The notes below the pieces were generated by a model that saw nothing but the letters and a program-made list of their open reading frames with translations, was not told where the DNA came from and made no database searches. From Phragmites australis (taxonomy: Eukaryota > Streptophyta > Magnoliopsida > Poales > Poaceae), in the NCBI RefSeq assembly GCF_958298935.1, contig NC_084932.1:7543501-7607500 (forward strand): a stretch of DNA of 64,000 nucleotides, read 5' to 3'. A program made the position numbers and the translations under genes. This document shows positions 12,701 through 23,829 of this stretch, piece by piece (within the stretch, counting starts at the first letter, position 1; each line of letters begins with the position of its first letter).

Positions 12701-15700
12701 TTAGTCTCAAATTTCTTCTGGATCAACGGCTTTCTACCATCCCTCAGCATCGCTGGATTAGCAAACTTATGGGATTTGATTTCGAGGTCCAGTACAAGCC
12801 CGGTCATACGAATGTGGTGGCCGATGCCCTTTCTAGACGCAATGCTGAGGAGGCCACAGCCTGTGCTTTGTCTTCTCCGGTGTTTGATGTGTTCAACAAC
12901 TTGCGCAAAGAGATAGCTTCAGATCCTAAACTCCAACAATTGATCAAGGAAATTTCTGACGGCCGAAAGGGACCGGCTTGGACAGTTCTGGATGGCTTAA
13001 TTATGAGGGATCGCCGAGTCTATGTGCCATCTTCATCCCCATCAGTACCACGGCTCCTTGCGCAAGCACATGATATGGGTCACGAAGGTGTTCAACGTAC
13101 ACTGCAGCGATTGCGAGCGGATTTTCGAATCCCTGGTGACAAATCTTTAGTACAAACTTATGTGCGGGAGTGTTCAGTATGTCAACAAAATAAGGTTACT
13201 CATTTGCAGCCGGCTGGACTGCTACAGTCTTTGCCAATTCCGACCCAAATTTGGAGTGATATATCAATGGATTTTATTGAAGGCCTTCCTCGAGTACACA
13301 ACAAGTCAGTAATTCTTACCGTGGTCGATCGTCTCTCCAAATTTGCTCATTTTATTCCCTTGGGACATCCTTACACAGCAACCTCCGTGGCACAAGCATT
13401 CTTTGATGAAATAGTTCGGCTTCATGGCTTACCAGCTTCTATTGTCAGTGATCGTGATGTCGTTTTTACTAGCAATTTGTGGAAAGACTTGTTTCGATTG
13501 TCAGGAACAAGACTACACATGAGCTCTGCTTTTCATCCACAAAGTGATGGCCAATCCGAAGCTGCTAATAAGGTAATCATTATGTACCTTCGTTGCCTAA
13601 CTGGTGATCGGCCTAAGCAATGGTTGCGTTGGCTTCCATGGGCTGAATATTGTTACAATACGGCATCACTCTGCCTTAAAAGATACACCTTTCAAGGTAG
13701 TTTATGGTCGGGAACCTCCGTCATTGCGGACATATGAACCAGGTGAAGCTAAAGTGGCGGCAGTAGATCAGTCTTTATCTGACAGGGATGAATTTATTCA
13801 AGACATGCGTGAACGATTGCTTCAAGCTCAGGAGTATGCTAAGCTTTATTATGATGCTAAGCACACAGATGTAGCATTTGGCGTCGGAGATTGGGTTTGG
13901 CTTAAATTGCTTAATAGGCCAGCAGCTTCCTTGCCTTCGCATACCAAAGGGAAGTTGTCCCCAAAATTTTATGGTCCTTTTCAGGTGTTGGAAAGAATTG
14001 GAGATGTTGCGTACCGTTTGCGCCTTCCAGCCGGAACAAAGATACATGATGTATTCCATGTCGGTGTTCTGAAGAAATTTTATGGGCAACCACCTACAGA
14101 GCAACCTCGCTTGCCTCCAGTATTTAATGGCCGTGCCATACCGAAGCCATCTGAAGTGATTCGCAGCAGAATTGCTAGAGGTGTTTGGCAGATTTTAGTT
14201 CGGTGGGAAGGATTGCCTGCAGAAGATGCAACTTGGGAGGATGTGCCAACATTCAAACAGCAATATCCTGATTTTCAGCTCGAGGACGAGCTGTTTCCGG
14301 AGGAGGGGAGAGATGTTATGATCGGCACTACATATAGAAGGAGGAAGGCAACCAAGGAAGGCAATCAAGTTGGCAGCTGAGTTTCCATTAGAAGAGTTAT
14401 ATAAATTAGGTAATTTAAAGTAGGCTTGCTCGGTTAACAATAAAGGATAGAGTCCAATTCGGTTTAGATATTGAGTTGTATTCGGTTGAGGAGAGTTTTG
14501 GCTGCAGCTCTATAAATAAAGAGCAGCACGCATGTATCCAAAGGCAAGCAATAAACAGTTCTATTATCTCATCTCCAATTCTCTGTACTCTCATCTCCAT
14601 TGCTGTTATCATCTCCATCCAGTTGACGCCCTAGGCGTTTCCTCCATCAACATCACGGGTAGAAAACCGGCCAAAGACAGGCCGGCTACCTCCCACTCCT
14701 ATCCGATCAGATCGCTGCCGCAAGGCCGTGACATTTGTCCTACACAAATAATTGTTTAAGTAAACTAATAAAAGTGGTTTCACTAATTTTGGGGGTGTTA
14801 TGGATTAGTTATGAATTAATCTATCTGCAACACATTTACTCAATCCTGCACGTTACAATAACTATTTCAAGATTTCATGTATTTTTACAAGATAGAGGAT
14901 CATGTAATAAGACTAAAAAATTTTGTTTCGTGATTTTTGGATTAGTAAATAATTAACTATGCATTTAACTCGAATTAATAAATGAGTTGCATGTTTTTCT
15001 TTTTTTTCAAACTTACTCTCCATGAAATATGATGCAAAGGATATTATTTTTGAAAACAATTTTCACAAAAGGTCTTATAGTTGTTTTTAGAATTTTTTGT
15101 GATTTTTTTAAATTTTTTTTGAATTGTTGGGGATGTTTTTGCAACAAAATCAAACCTTTGGGGGGTTTTTTTGCAACAAAACAACTTTTGGGGGGGAAAG
15201 TCAAAATCCAAGTGACTTTTGGGGGGGGGGTTTTGCATTTATCCCTTAGTAGATAGACTACTGTAGTCCATTCTCTGCTTAAATGAAAGGTAAAAGACTA
15301 AGGACACCAAGTTAGTGCAAGTATAAAGTCAAGATGCAATTTTATAATCCTGACCACAACTGTCCTAATTAGGTAATAAACGAAATAGTAAAAGTGAGGC
15401 CTAAAAGAACTCACTATTGCCAAAGTTTTCTCCCCAAGGATAAATTAAAAATACTATAATTTATCTATTAACTTTCGCCTCTGCGAGATTAAGGAACCCT
15501 TCAGTACTAGCATTCGAACTTTAGCAAGCACCATTGAAGTGTACGAGCTACAAAAATTTAGAGAAATGGCTGTTCAAGATATTCAGCAATCCAAATTCAT
15601 GCTTCATATTGTCCCCATGTGTCAATGATAAGTTTTTGACAGTATTTACACAGTCAGCCTGTTAATGGATAACTCAAAATGAACAGATAAGATAGTGCCA

Positions 15701-17263
15701 AGTTGATAACCTTTCTTCTCACAACCGCTTTTGTGCTTTGAAAATCTGCAACAACATGCGCACATGTCAATATTGTCCCATCTGGATCTATTATAGTTCC
15801 TGATCCAATGCTCTTCGCTAGCACCCATCCATGAGTACCTACAAAAGTAACCCCAAAAGTTCAGTACTCATAGCTAGTAAATTGGTGACAGGTTTGGCAA
15901 TTTTATTAGATAATTATGTTGTCACCTTGCATAGAAGAAATGTTTACAACAGCAGGACCGACTGCAGATGCCGCATTGGCAATAGAATTCCTGCCTAGAC
16001 ACCCTGGGCAATATCTTGAATCATCTGGGCTTCCACCAGAACCTTGGTCACTCAAGTTAGCAGGTGAAACCGATGCAGAAGCAAATGAATTCGGTATTGG
16101 GAACCCTACAAAGTACAAACACATTTGACAAAGCTCATCAGCACAGAGAGCTCCATATCAGTAAAGAGAAGTTAAGGTGGCAATTTCTGGTTCAAGTAAA
16201 AAAAAAAAAATCCACTTCACTTCTCATAGGTACTTAGGACATCTTCAAGATATTAACTGTAAACATTCCCCAGCATCTTCTTAACCATCACTTAAGTTTC
16301 AACAGCAATGATCACAAGGCTTTCGTGAATGAAGAGGTCATCAGATTTTCAAAATAGCTTTGAGGCCCTGACTCAGATTAAGGCTGCTGCAAGCAGAAGG
16401 TAGATGATAATGGAAATATGCCACCTATCTTCATTATCCAACACATGCAAGTTTTTGTGATGTATGGATTTCTGCATTTTGTGTTTTTTCTTAGCATACA
16501 TTGGTATATCAGTATAGCACAGAAGAATTCAGAGACCAGGCACATGTTTCAATTGAATTGAATTAAAAGTTTAGGAAAAATGCCGTTCATTCGCATAGTG
16601 TACTGCAATCCGGTAACTCTATACGACAATGCAACTAAGATCATCATATCATGCAGTCCTACAATACCCTGGACACCGGATGCACATGACTATAAGAAAA
16701 TTGTAACTCAGCATCATCATGTCTCTACGCATCTGGCAACAGTTGCAAATCCAAACTATTCCAGGCAATTAGATCGAGCACCGATACACAACCGCAGTCC
16801 AAATCGTGCTCCATTCCAAGAACCCTGAACCCTTTCCCTGAGCAATGACGAGCAATGGGTACGCAGCAAGAGGGGGGGGGGGGGTTCTCTCGCACACCAG
16901 GCTAGAGAAGAAGAAAAAAACGGGACCTTGATAGGCAGGAAGCTGCCACGGCGAGAAGAGGCGTGCGCTGGAGCGGAGCCCCTCGGCGGCGGCGGCGGAG
17001 AGGACCTGGCGGAGCGGCGGGGAGGCCGAGGCGTAGACGGCCGTGGCGGAGCCGCTGCCGCGATCGGCGAGGACTCCGGATCCTGTGGCGACGGCGGCGG
17101 CGAGGAGGAGCGCCGCCCGGCGGCCGCCGCGGAGCATTCTGGAGAGCGCGGCGTGCGGGATGTGTCGCTTCGCTGGCTGGTGGCCCACGAGGAAAGAAGC
17201 AAAGCGGCCGTCGCGAGCCGCCTCCGCCTTGCGCCGCGAAGGGCCTCTCGTCTCGGTGTCCAT
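6722..17263 (-). CDS. DEG14: DEG14-like HtrA serine protease (protease Do-like 14), nine exons
   Basis: ATP-independent trypsin-like protease/chaperone of the HtrA family. Minus-strand exons: 17263-16927, 16105-15926, 15838-15711, 8803-8592, 8440-8359, 8102-7960, 7561-7441, 7237-7145, 6838-6722 (stop TGA). All introns are GT-AG and phases join without error, giving 1,413 nt and 470 aa. The N terminus is basic with a hydrophobic stretch (about residues 48-65), consistent with organelle targeting plus a membrane anchor. The trypsin-like domain contains the catalytic triad His200 (TCAHVV), Asp238 (SDIAVV) and Ser316 (GNSGG). A PDZ domain follows (about 375-460, containing [13 protein letters not shown] and FEFNGKPV). 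Met43 (codon starting 17137) is an alternative start giving 428 aa. Intron 3 is 6.9 kb because of nested TEs. From family knowledge this is the HtrA2-like plant clade; mitochondrial location is inference. Confidence 0.92.
9405..9824 (+). repeat. 5' LTR of the Ty3/gypsy element
   Basis: 420 bp, TGTTATGATCGG...GGCCGTGACA, identical by eye to 14314-14733. TATAAATAAAGAG at about 9601-9613 is a plausible core promoter (TATA-like) for the element's transcript. The open frames seen here recur at the same offsets in the other LTR and are not genes. Confidence 0.93.
9828..9840 (+). other. Primer binding site (tRNA-iMet)
   Basis: TGGTATCAGAGA lies 3 bp after the 5' LTR and matches the complement of the initiator methionine tRNA 3' end (TGGTATCAGAGC in plants) except near its end. 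It is the minus-strand DNA priming site of the Ty3/gypsy element. Confidence 0.85.
9842..14380 (+). pseudogene. Ty3/gypsy gag-pol polyprotein, disrupted
   Basis: Starts at MSSGSEND, just after the primer binding site. Domains in order: Gag (about 10230-10700), a zinc-knuckle-like [14 protein letters not shown] (about 10913-10954), aspartic protease with DSGSS (about 11132), reverse transcriptase (about 11640-12400), RNase H (about 12430-12870, [10 protein letters not shown]), integrase with an H2C2 region (about 13070-13190), core ([17 protein letters not shown]) and a C-terminal chromodomain (about 14180-14280, [14 protein letters not shown]). Three lesions: a TAG stop at 11897-11899 where CAG is expected, a length change in a 10-T run at 12060-12069 just before the catalytic DD, and a frameshift near 13665. 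The end runs about 67 bp into the 3' LTR. Confidence 0.9.
14299..14313 (+). other. Polypurine tract of the Ty3/gypsy element
   Basis: GGAGGAGGGGAGAGA directly abuts the 3' LTR. It is the expected plus-strand priming site for reverse transcription and lies inside the gag-pol reading frame. Confidence 0.85.
14314..14733 (+). repeat. 3' LTR of the Ty3/gypsy element
   Basis: 420-bp direct repeat of 9405-9824 with no difference that I could find, followed by the target duplication TTTGT. It contains the last codons of gag-pol (to 14380). Confidence 0.93.
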
Positions 17264-17600
17264 TTGACAGCGGCCCGGAACTTGGCACGGTCCAGAAACA
17301 ACAATCCGATTCAGAAGAAACCGAAGGAACGGCCTGTGTAAATTGGAAACGAAAACTTCGGATTCCCGTCGGACCGTCGGAGAATTGGAAGCTTCATTTC
17401 CTACGAGATTCCTTCACAGAGGGCCAGCGGTTTCAGACTTCCCCCAAAAGAAAAAAAAAACTGTGGTCAACCTCACACACAGAGGTAAAGTAACAGCACA
17501 CAAAAGACATAAGATGTCATTTGGCATCGCTCCATTTTATTGATAATTATATATACAATATGGAAGCCTCTCATCTCCTTATATGAAGGAGCCATGTATA

Positions 17601-18907
17601 TCTATAGTCGATCAGCTCTTCGCTGGCCAATCGACTGGTTTTTGGGCTCAAGGTGCGTCAAATTGGACGTGCCTTTGATTTGTTTTTGAATTAAAATGAA
17701 CTGAACTTGTTGAAGCAACTGTTAACCAGATAAAGGGGTTCATGCTAAGACAGTTCAATACTTCCCCACAAATTTGTTGTGCTCAATTTTGTTACATGTA
17801 ATGGCACGCAAGCACAGTTAGAAATTAGCATGAAACTGACAATAATCATATTAGTTAGTTTGTGAGGCTGTCGCCTAATACCTTTCTTTTTTTGTCTCTT
17901 TTGGTTCTACAATAGAATTTCGAATGGTTACCAGGGAACTCTGCAAACTACTGACATTCTTTACCACTGTTATGTTTGAAAAGATTGATAAGGAGAGCAT
18001 GGGATTCATCACAAGGTAGTTGGGAAAATTTAGTGTCCTCAGAGTGCCAAATTATTGTATGATAGACTTTGCATTATGTTAACTATTTTAGGAGAGCCTT
18101 CATTGATTTCTAGGTGAATAGCAATTTGATGAGCATGGATAGTGCAACCCAAGTATTCACAATTCTGAAGCAACAGAATCGGAATTACCTCACAAAGGTA
18201 TCTCTTGTTTACCAGAAAATTATACAGTGAAAGACTTCAGAAATGGATTATTGCAGCCAAGCATTTTGTTGTCCTTTTCTAATCAATGTTTCATAATTAT
18301 TCATGGATTTAGGAGGATTTTAAACCGGTTCTTAGAGACCTTTTGGAAAACACCATGATGCCTCCCCTTGATCATTGTTGGTAGCACGGTATAGCACATA
18401 GGGATTCCAGCAGCTGAAAAATTCTTGACTTGGTTGGCCTGTTTGGGTTATCCACTCATCTTTGTCGTTCCTCCCTAGCTTGAGGTTCTTCTTCTCCTTC
18501 AGTATCATCCAAACGTCATCAGCGGATAACAGATGATTGCTAAATAGGATCAAACTACACTGACATAATGCTTTTTTGAGTTATAAGGAAATGTTTCTAT
18601 TTAGCACTTGGTCACAATATGCATATATTAATCATTCCGTTTTGTGTACTCAAAAACAAGGAAGTTATAATTTTCATTGACCTTTTATAGTCTTTAGAAA
18701 CCCTTTCAATCTATCTTCTATGAAAAATACAAATATGCACCGTCAATTAATCCTCTTCATTTATTTTTATTTAAGGTTGATTCATAATTGTTTATGAATA
18801 TTCTACATCTAAATTTCTAATCGTTGTTGTCCTAATTAAGCTGATGGCAACACATGTTGCAGTGTTAAAATATTGAACCCCGCTGCAACGTACGGGCACG
18901 ACACTAT
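17601..18907 (+). mobile_element. Helitron-like insertion carrying a host gene fragment
   Basis: It starts TCTATAGTCG after an A (17600). It ends with the hairpin CCCGCTGCAACGTACGGG (18878-18895), then CACGACACTAT, followed by T (18908). An A/T target site, a 5' TC and a GC hairpin about 10 nt from a CTRR-like end are Helitron hallmarks, although the end here is CTAT rather than CTAG or CTAA. The insertion interrupts a copia-like LTR whose partner at 31385-31655 continues across the junction (CTCCTTATATG then ...ACTAATGG), which supports both boundaries. The cargo is a PP2A B'' fragment with introns. There is no Rep/helicase, so it is non-autonomous. Confidence 0.62.
17916..18351 (+). pseudogene. 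Captured fragment of PP2A B'' regulatory subunit gene
   Basis: Three exons with intact GT-AG borders: 17916-18015, 18092-18197 and 18313 to about 18351. They encode, in one phase-consistent frame, FEKIDKESMGFITR, then AFIDF-stop-VNSN and ATQVFTILKQQNRNYLTK, then EDFKPVLRDLLEN. This matches the EF-hand region of plant protein phosphatase 2A B'' subunits (family knowledge: FITR, then FIDFWVN, then DFKPVLRDLLE). A TAG at 18111-18113 replaces the expected Trp codon, and similarity stops abruptly at about 18351. Retained introns mean DNA-level capture, not retroposition. It is not expected to make a functional phosphatase subunit. Confidence 0.8.
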
Positions 18908-19005
18908 TTCCTAATACTAATGGAATTGAAAGCCCATGCCACTATGGGCCTAGTTTAGTTAATTATCCATACATGTAGCTCATTAGATGGGTCTATATTA
19001 TAACA

Positions 19006-21258
19006 TTTTCCTTAGACACTTTACCAACATTACACTCATGCTTCGTCAAAAACTTCTTCCGAAAATCTAGTGGAAAAGAACAATAAGGAGAAAAGAGTGT
19101 ATAGCTTGTGTATCTTGTCATTACACATGTTGGCTCATTAAAAATCTCACGTTGAAAAAACCAAGCAGAACAAAACTCAACCAAGGGGGAAAAGAGTATA
19201 ACATTTAACCCTTTTAGATTTTATTGTGACTCTCACAATCTTTCAACCTTGAGCTTGTGGATCATGACGATCATGTAGCCTACTACAAGTGATATTCTGC
19301 TTTCACAACTCACTTTCTTTATAGGATATGTGAGATTGCAGAATCCATGAGAGATATCATTTCTTATTTTTACCCTATTCTTTTACCACTTATTGATTTT
19401 GTGCAATACAAGCTCATATAATCCTCCACAACGGTTATAGGAGATATTGGTTGTAATACACAATATTACTAGATGGTAGGTATAGTCTTTGTAATATATC
19501 TATAGATGGTTCTTCCATGGACTCATCTATATAACGGATGTACAATCGTAGAGCATAACCAGTCTAAGATTTTGAATAGTGGAGATTATACTATTTTACT
19601 AAATTCCTGTATGACCACCAATGTCCAATTCCTTCAAAGAATTTTGTAGGATACAATGACCATCATACTTATAGATATGTTGGTATAATATATGTCACCG
19701 GATTTCACAAACATAAGAATGCATCTTAAATCAAGTCATGAGACATACTAGTTCTCTTTATGCCGCAATGCACATACGATCTTTATCCCTTCTTTGGGGA
19801 CATGCTAAAAACCATACTATGGTTTGCATCATATCTTACATTTTCTTATGCCAGCTTGCAAGATATAAGTATAGGACTTTAGTCCAATACTTTTTGGGTT
19901 TGGATGGATCATAATCCACTTAAGGATTATCGGGCCATCGGTGTATCAAGCACATAAGCTTAATTTCATTAAGCCCCTTTCGCAATCTCTTTCAGATGTA
20001 ATGACTAGATGTAGAGTGATTCCCTAGTACCCACTCAATATGGTATTATATTATGTAGGTAATCATATACCTTTGCATTATCCATGGGTCTAACTTACAT
20101 AAGTGTCAGGTTCATGTGGATATCAATCAATGATTCCACAAACTGACCCACAAGAAACAACTTTACACATATCTTTCAAGGACATCTACATGTTGATTTT
20201 TTAATATCCTTATCTCAACAAGGATTTAGAGCTCTGTCAATGCTCCATTCATGACATTCAATATTTTGTTCCATTTGCCAGAGATATAGTGTAGCAAAAT
20301 TTCATCTCATCTTATTTGAGAGAATCATTTAGTCTTTGTAAGACCTATAAACCATCGCATTTTATTTTCGAATAAGCGATATTGGTTTATCATCTATTGC
20401 TTTTATTCAGTTGACCTTTTGCTATTGAGTACTCGTACTATATAGACGTCACTACAATCATAAGCAATTATAAAGGTTGATTGTTGACATAATCTTCCAC
20501 ATCCATATATATGTTTGGTTGTTAACCTGATCTTTCATCATTTCCCAAGATAAGAGATACTTAGTTATTCTACAATCCAAGTCTTATATAGTGTGTGTGC
20601 TTTTGAGCTTAGATATTCATCCATAGGATGAATTGATGGATTCTTTCACCTGGTAGGTCAATCCTATCATTCGAAGTTTTGTCTAGTGATCTCTTAATCA
20701 CATGATTTTGTCTTAGTAGATCATAGTTCCACATGCGTCCCCATATATCATAGATCTCAAATCTGCAGGTGTCCCCAAAGATTCTTCAAACATTATAAGT
20801 CCCTTTGCATCAGTGGGTGTGCATGTACCCTACGATATCCACTTTATGCACAATAACTCATTTGATATCCGATGAACTCCCAACACACTACGTGTGTGAG
20901 TATTAGTTGAAATGGGTTCAACTTATCTATTGCGTTAGTATCTTCTCATAGCCTTTGCTCATGATAGTTAAGTGATTGAAGAAACTTTCATTTTTGAAGT
21001 ATCACGACATTCCAATTACGGGCCAATCGTCCCCCTAATGCTGAGATTAGATCTTCAATCATACAATGTATCAAAATCCCCATCATGTTACACTGTGGTG
21101 GTAGTTTTAGTGAGAAATATACCACACACTACACGTAGGGTATACCAATGCAGTGTACTGGACTTTTTATGCAATGCCATGCATAATCATTCTAACTAGA
21201 AGTTGGCTATCCCCTAATCAACATTGGTAATAAATTTATCCTAATTTTAAGACCAATT
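19006..21258 (-). other. Degenerate interior of the copia-like element
   Basis: About 2.25 kb of AT-rich sequence between the downstream LTR and the hAT-like insertion. The part next to the LTR resembles a copia 3' untranslated leader. The rest has stop codons in all frames, and I cannot recognise integrase, reverse transcriptase or RNase H motifs. It is assigned to the element by position only. Confidence 0.35.
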
Positions 21259-21266
21259 ATTAGAAC

Positions 21267-22424
21267 TACATATTTTGAGCTCGTGGGTTTGGGTACCCAC
21301 ATGTTTTGCTCCCGACGGGCGTGGGTTCAGGTATGAAATCATGCCCACGAGTCTGCCGGGTTGGGTACATAAAAAGGGTGTGGGTTTTTGAATTCACTCG
21401 CGGGTCGGGTTGGGTGCCCGAGAAGCCTTTGATCAATCTCCAATGCGCTTAGCCCATTTGGCCATCTCATTGGCCAATCCGTCTAGCTCAACTTCCAATC
21501 CCAATTCCCCAATCTCCATCTATGTTCTAAACTTCCAATCCCTAATCTGAGTAATCTCCTTCACCCTTCAGTCCTTCCATTTGCCTCCGTTGCCTTCACG
21601 CAGGCATGCAGTGCAACAATCTCCAATCGACCATTCCCTAATCTGAGATCACTGTAGGTGACTTTGGTCCTTCCATTCACAGTCGTCGCCATGCATGACT
21701 CCATCTAGGCATCCACGGACAACTCCATGTCTTCGGCTATCCGGCACCCTGATGCATGAATCCATCTAGGCATCGATGCATAACTCCACGTCTCCGGCCA
21801 TCAGGCACCCTGACACTTTGTAGCCGCTGTGAACCCGCTTGGCTCAGCTCATTGTCATTGGTAAGGAACCCTCTAGACTAATCTTGTGGAGGCCTTAGAG
21901 CCTAGACACCACTTTCTTAGTACGATGTTTAATGTTTGTTTGCTCTAATAACTCTACCAAGGAAAGAACATGTCGGTGACACTAGTGAACTAGGCACTCA
22001 CAAGGTACAATGGTGAACATAATAGCTGTAGGCTAGAATCTTTGGCTATGAGTAGAAAGCAAAAGGTGGCATCACCTGCTCCTATTGCCTATCTACTTAT
22101 ATGGCACTTTGGCATGAACTTGTATATGTAGTAATTATTTGTGTTATTGCTCATGATTTGTGATATATATTGCTCCTTGATTTGTGAAAAGCTAGTAACG
22201 TGTGTTGCAGTTAGACCATGTTCTGAATTGGCTGAATTCTGAGCATTGTAATGTATGTACCAACTCCTGAAAAATAAACCTGATGGGCACCCAAAGATTG
22301 TAGGTTCGGGTGCCGGTTTTTGCCCAAAAAGCATTGTGGGTTCAAGTTTGGCTCAGGCTACTGGGTTTTGTGGCAGATAAATTTTTCCTCCACCCGATCC
22401 TGACCTAGCCCATTGCCACCTCTA
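21267..22424. mobile_element. Non-autonomous hAT-like element
   Basis: The right end in reverse complement reads TAGAGGTGGCAATGGGC, the typical terminal motif of grass hAT elements. It is flanked by ATTAGAAC (21259-21266) and GTTAGAAC (22425-22432), an 8-bp duplication with one mismatch, the size expected for hAT. Subterminal regions are rich in GGGTT/GGGTG motifs on the left and their complements on the right. The left terminus has decayed. There is no transposase; length is 1,158 bp. Confidence 0.55.
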
Positions 22425-22432
22425 GTTAGAAC

Positions 22433-23829
22433 CACATCAATGCTCTCTTCTTATTCCTATAATCCTCCAATGAACGATTTCATTGCGAGCCCTAATTTTA
22501 ATAAATAAGACAGAAATTAGAATCTTTATGGGAAATTAGGATCTAAGAGTATAACTTTTAGTATCCTTTGGGAAATTAGGATCTGTCATGATCCACATAA
22601 TCCTTTATGTCACATTGTTATATTTGGAGTATAAGGTTGTTCCATACAAATCTCATATACTCGTAATGTCCCAAATAACACTTTTTATGTGCATAAGCAA
22701 TTGAATTGCTTATATAGACTGGCCACTACCCATGGTAATGTCGACGTCATAAACCCTTTGCCATCACTCATCATTATATCCAGTCCCTTAAATTTATCAA
22801 CTTCTCAAATTCCTCTCTTATTCACGCCAACCATACGAGTGTATATAGCATAGATATATATGTGAATCAACTCAAATCACCTCATAATACATACTCAAAA
22901 GTACCTATTGTTAGTGTGAATCATGTAGAGTGGATGTGACAAATTTTCATTAAGTGGTTCTAGAATAAAAGTGCTAATATGGAAATCCTAAATCCCTTTG
23001 CTTTCCTTTGTTCACATAGCACTAAGATCATATAGGTCTACTTTTATAAGTTTGAACCTGGATATATAGAGTGTATGATCTAAATCATATTTAATGGTGA
23101 ATTATGTCAAAGTATTTTAGGCATATCAATGTATTCCACGCAATTAACTAGCAAAAGATATTTGCTATTGACTGATTATGCTGTAAGCATACGGGCATCA
23201 CAATTGTATCTAAAGCAATAAGAATTACCGAAAATAAATCATCTCGCATGAATAAACATTTGATAGACATGAATATATAAAGCATGCAAACGATAGATTG
23301 AAATCCCAAACTTTAATGAATTACACTTAATGTAAAACATAGTGTCTTTAAGGTCTAATTTAAACCACACGCTGATAAGAGGCATATACCGATGCCATGA
23401 CCTTGACATTATCTAATATGACTTATATAGACCATTTCTTAGATTCAAAATTGAACCCTAGAATATCTTCCACATGCATATTATTTGGTTTCTAATTGAA
23501 GTATGATATATGAGTTTTAGACACTTCTTTCTCTAACCTTATAATATTTAGAGATGTACGTATCCATAAGATACATGATCATATACCCTCATACTATGAA
23601 TCTTTCCTTTGAATTTGTACATAACAAGATGTTGAATATCTCTTGTAGTTCCTTTCATAGATCACGAGATGTCTCCATCCCTAAGAATCCTTGTCGGATA
23701 TCATTAAAATGATTCCTTGAGTATTTCTTGGCCAATGATTTTTCTTGAGGGAGTCATCATTGTAGGGATGTAGGGTATGAGACAAACAACTTGTCACTAA
23801 GTGTATTTAAACATTGCTTTTCCATATAC
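22433..23829 (-). other. Degenerate interior of the copia-like element (second piece)
   Basis: AT-rich sequence with stops in all frames between the hAT-like and CACTA insertions. GGGAAATTAGGATCT recurs at 22529 and 22570. No gene is recognised. Confidence 0.3.

Larger units (their letters stand above)
9405..14733 (+). mobile_element. Ty3/gypsy chromovirus retrotransposon (Reina-like), full length
   Basis: A complete 5,329-bp element: LTRs 9405-9824 and 14314-14733, each 420 bp, TG...CA, with no difference that I could see. The target duplication TTTGT is perfect (9400-9404 and 14734-14738). A primer binding site for initiator tRNA-Met follows the 5' LTR and a polypurine tract precedes the 3' LTR. 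The single gag-pol frame has three lesions. Small size, short LTRs and a C-terminal chromodomain point to the Reina clade of chromoviruses (family knowledge). It is inserted in a Mutator-like element within intron 3 of the DEG14-like gene, in the opposite orientation to that gene. Confidence 0.93.
9107..15245. mobile_element. Mutator-like foldback element with 9-bp target duplication, split by a Ty3 element
   Basis: Terminal inverted repeats (TIRs) of about 265-280 bp face each other: 9107-9372 and 14965-15245. The left begins GGGAAAACTGCAACCCC; the right, in reverse complement, begins GGGATAAATGCAAAACCC. Both continue with AAAAGTCACTTGGATTTTGA. The perfect direct repeat TTAGTAGAT flanks it at 9098-9106 and 15246-15254; a 9-bp duplication is the hallmark of Mutator-like elements. 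Without the retrotransposon it would be about 800 bp with no transposase, so it is non-autonomous. It lies in intron 3 of the protease gene. A related fragment is at 52060-52530. Confidence 0.8.

Noticed and set aside
14415..14759. Open frames on both strands
   Set aside because: The same peptides occur at the same offsets in the 5' LTR (9506-9709 and 9623 onward); they are LTR sequence.
16902..17493. Plus-strand arginine- and alanine-rich frames of 128-176 aa
   Set aside because: They are antisense to the GC-rich first exon and 5' region of the DEG14-like gene.
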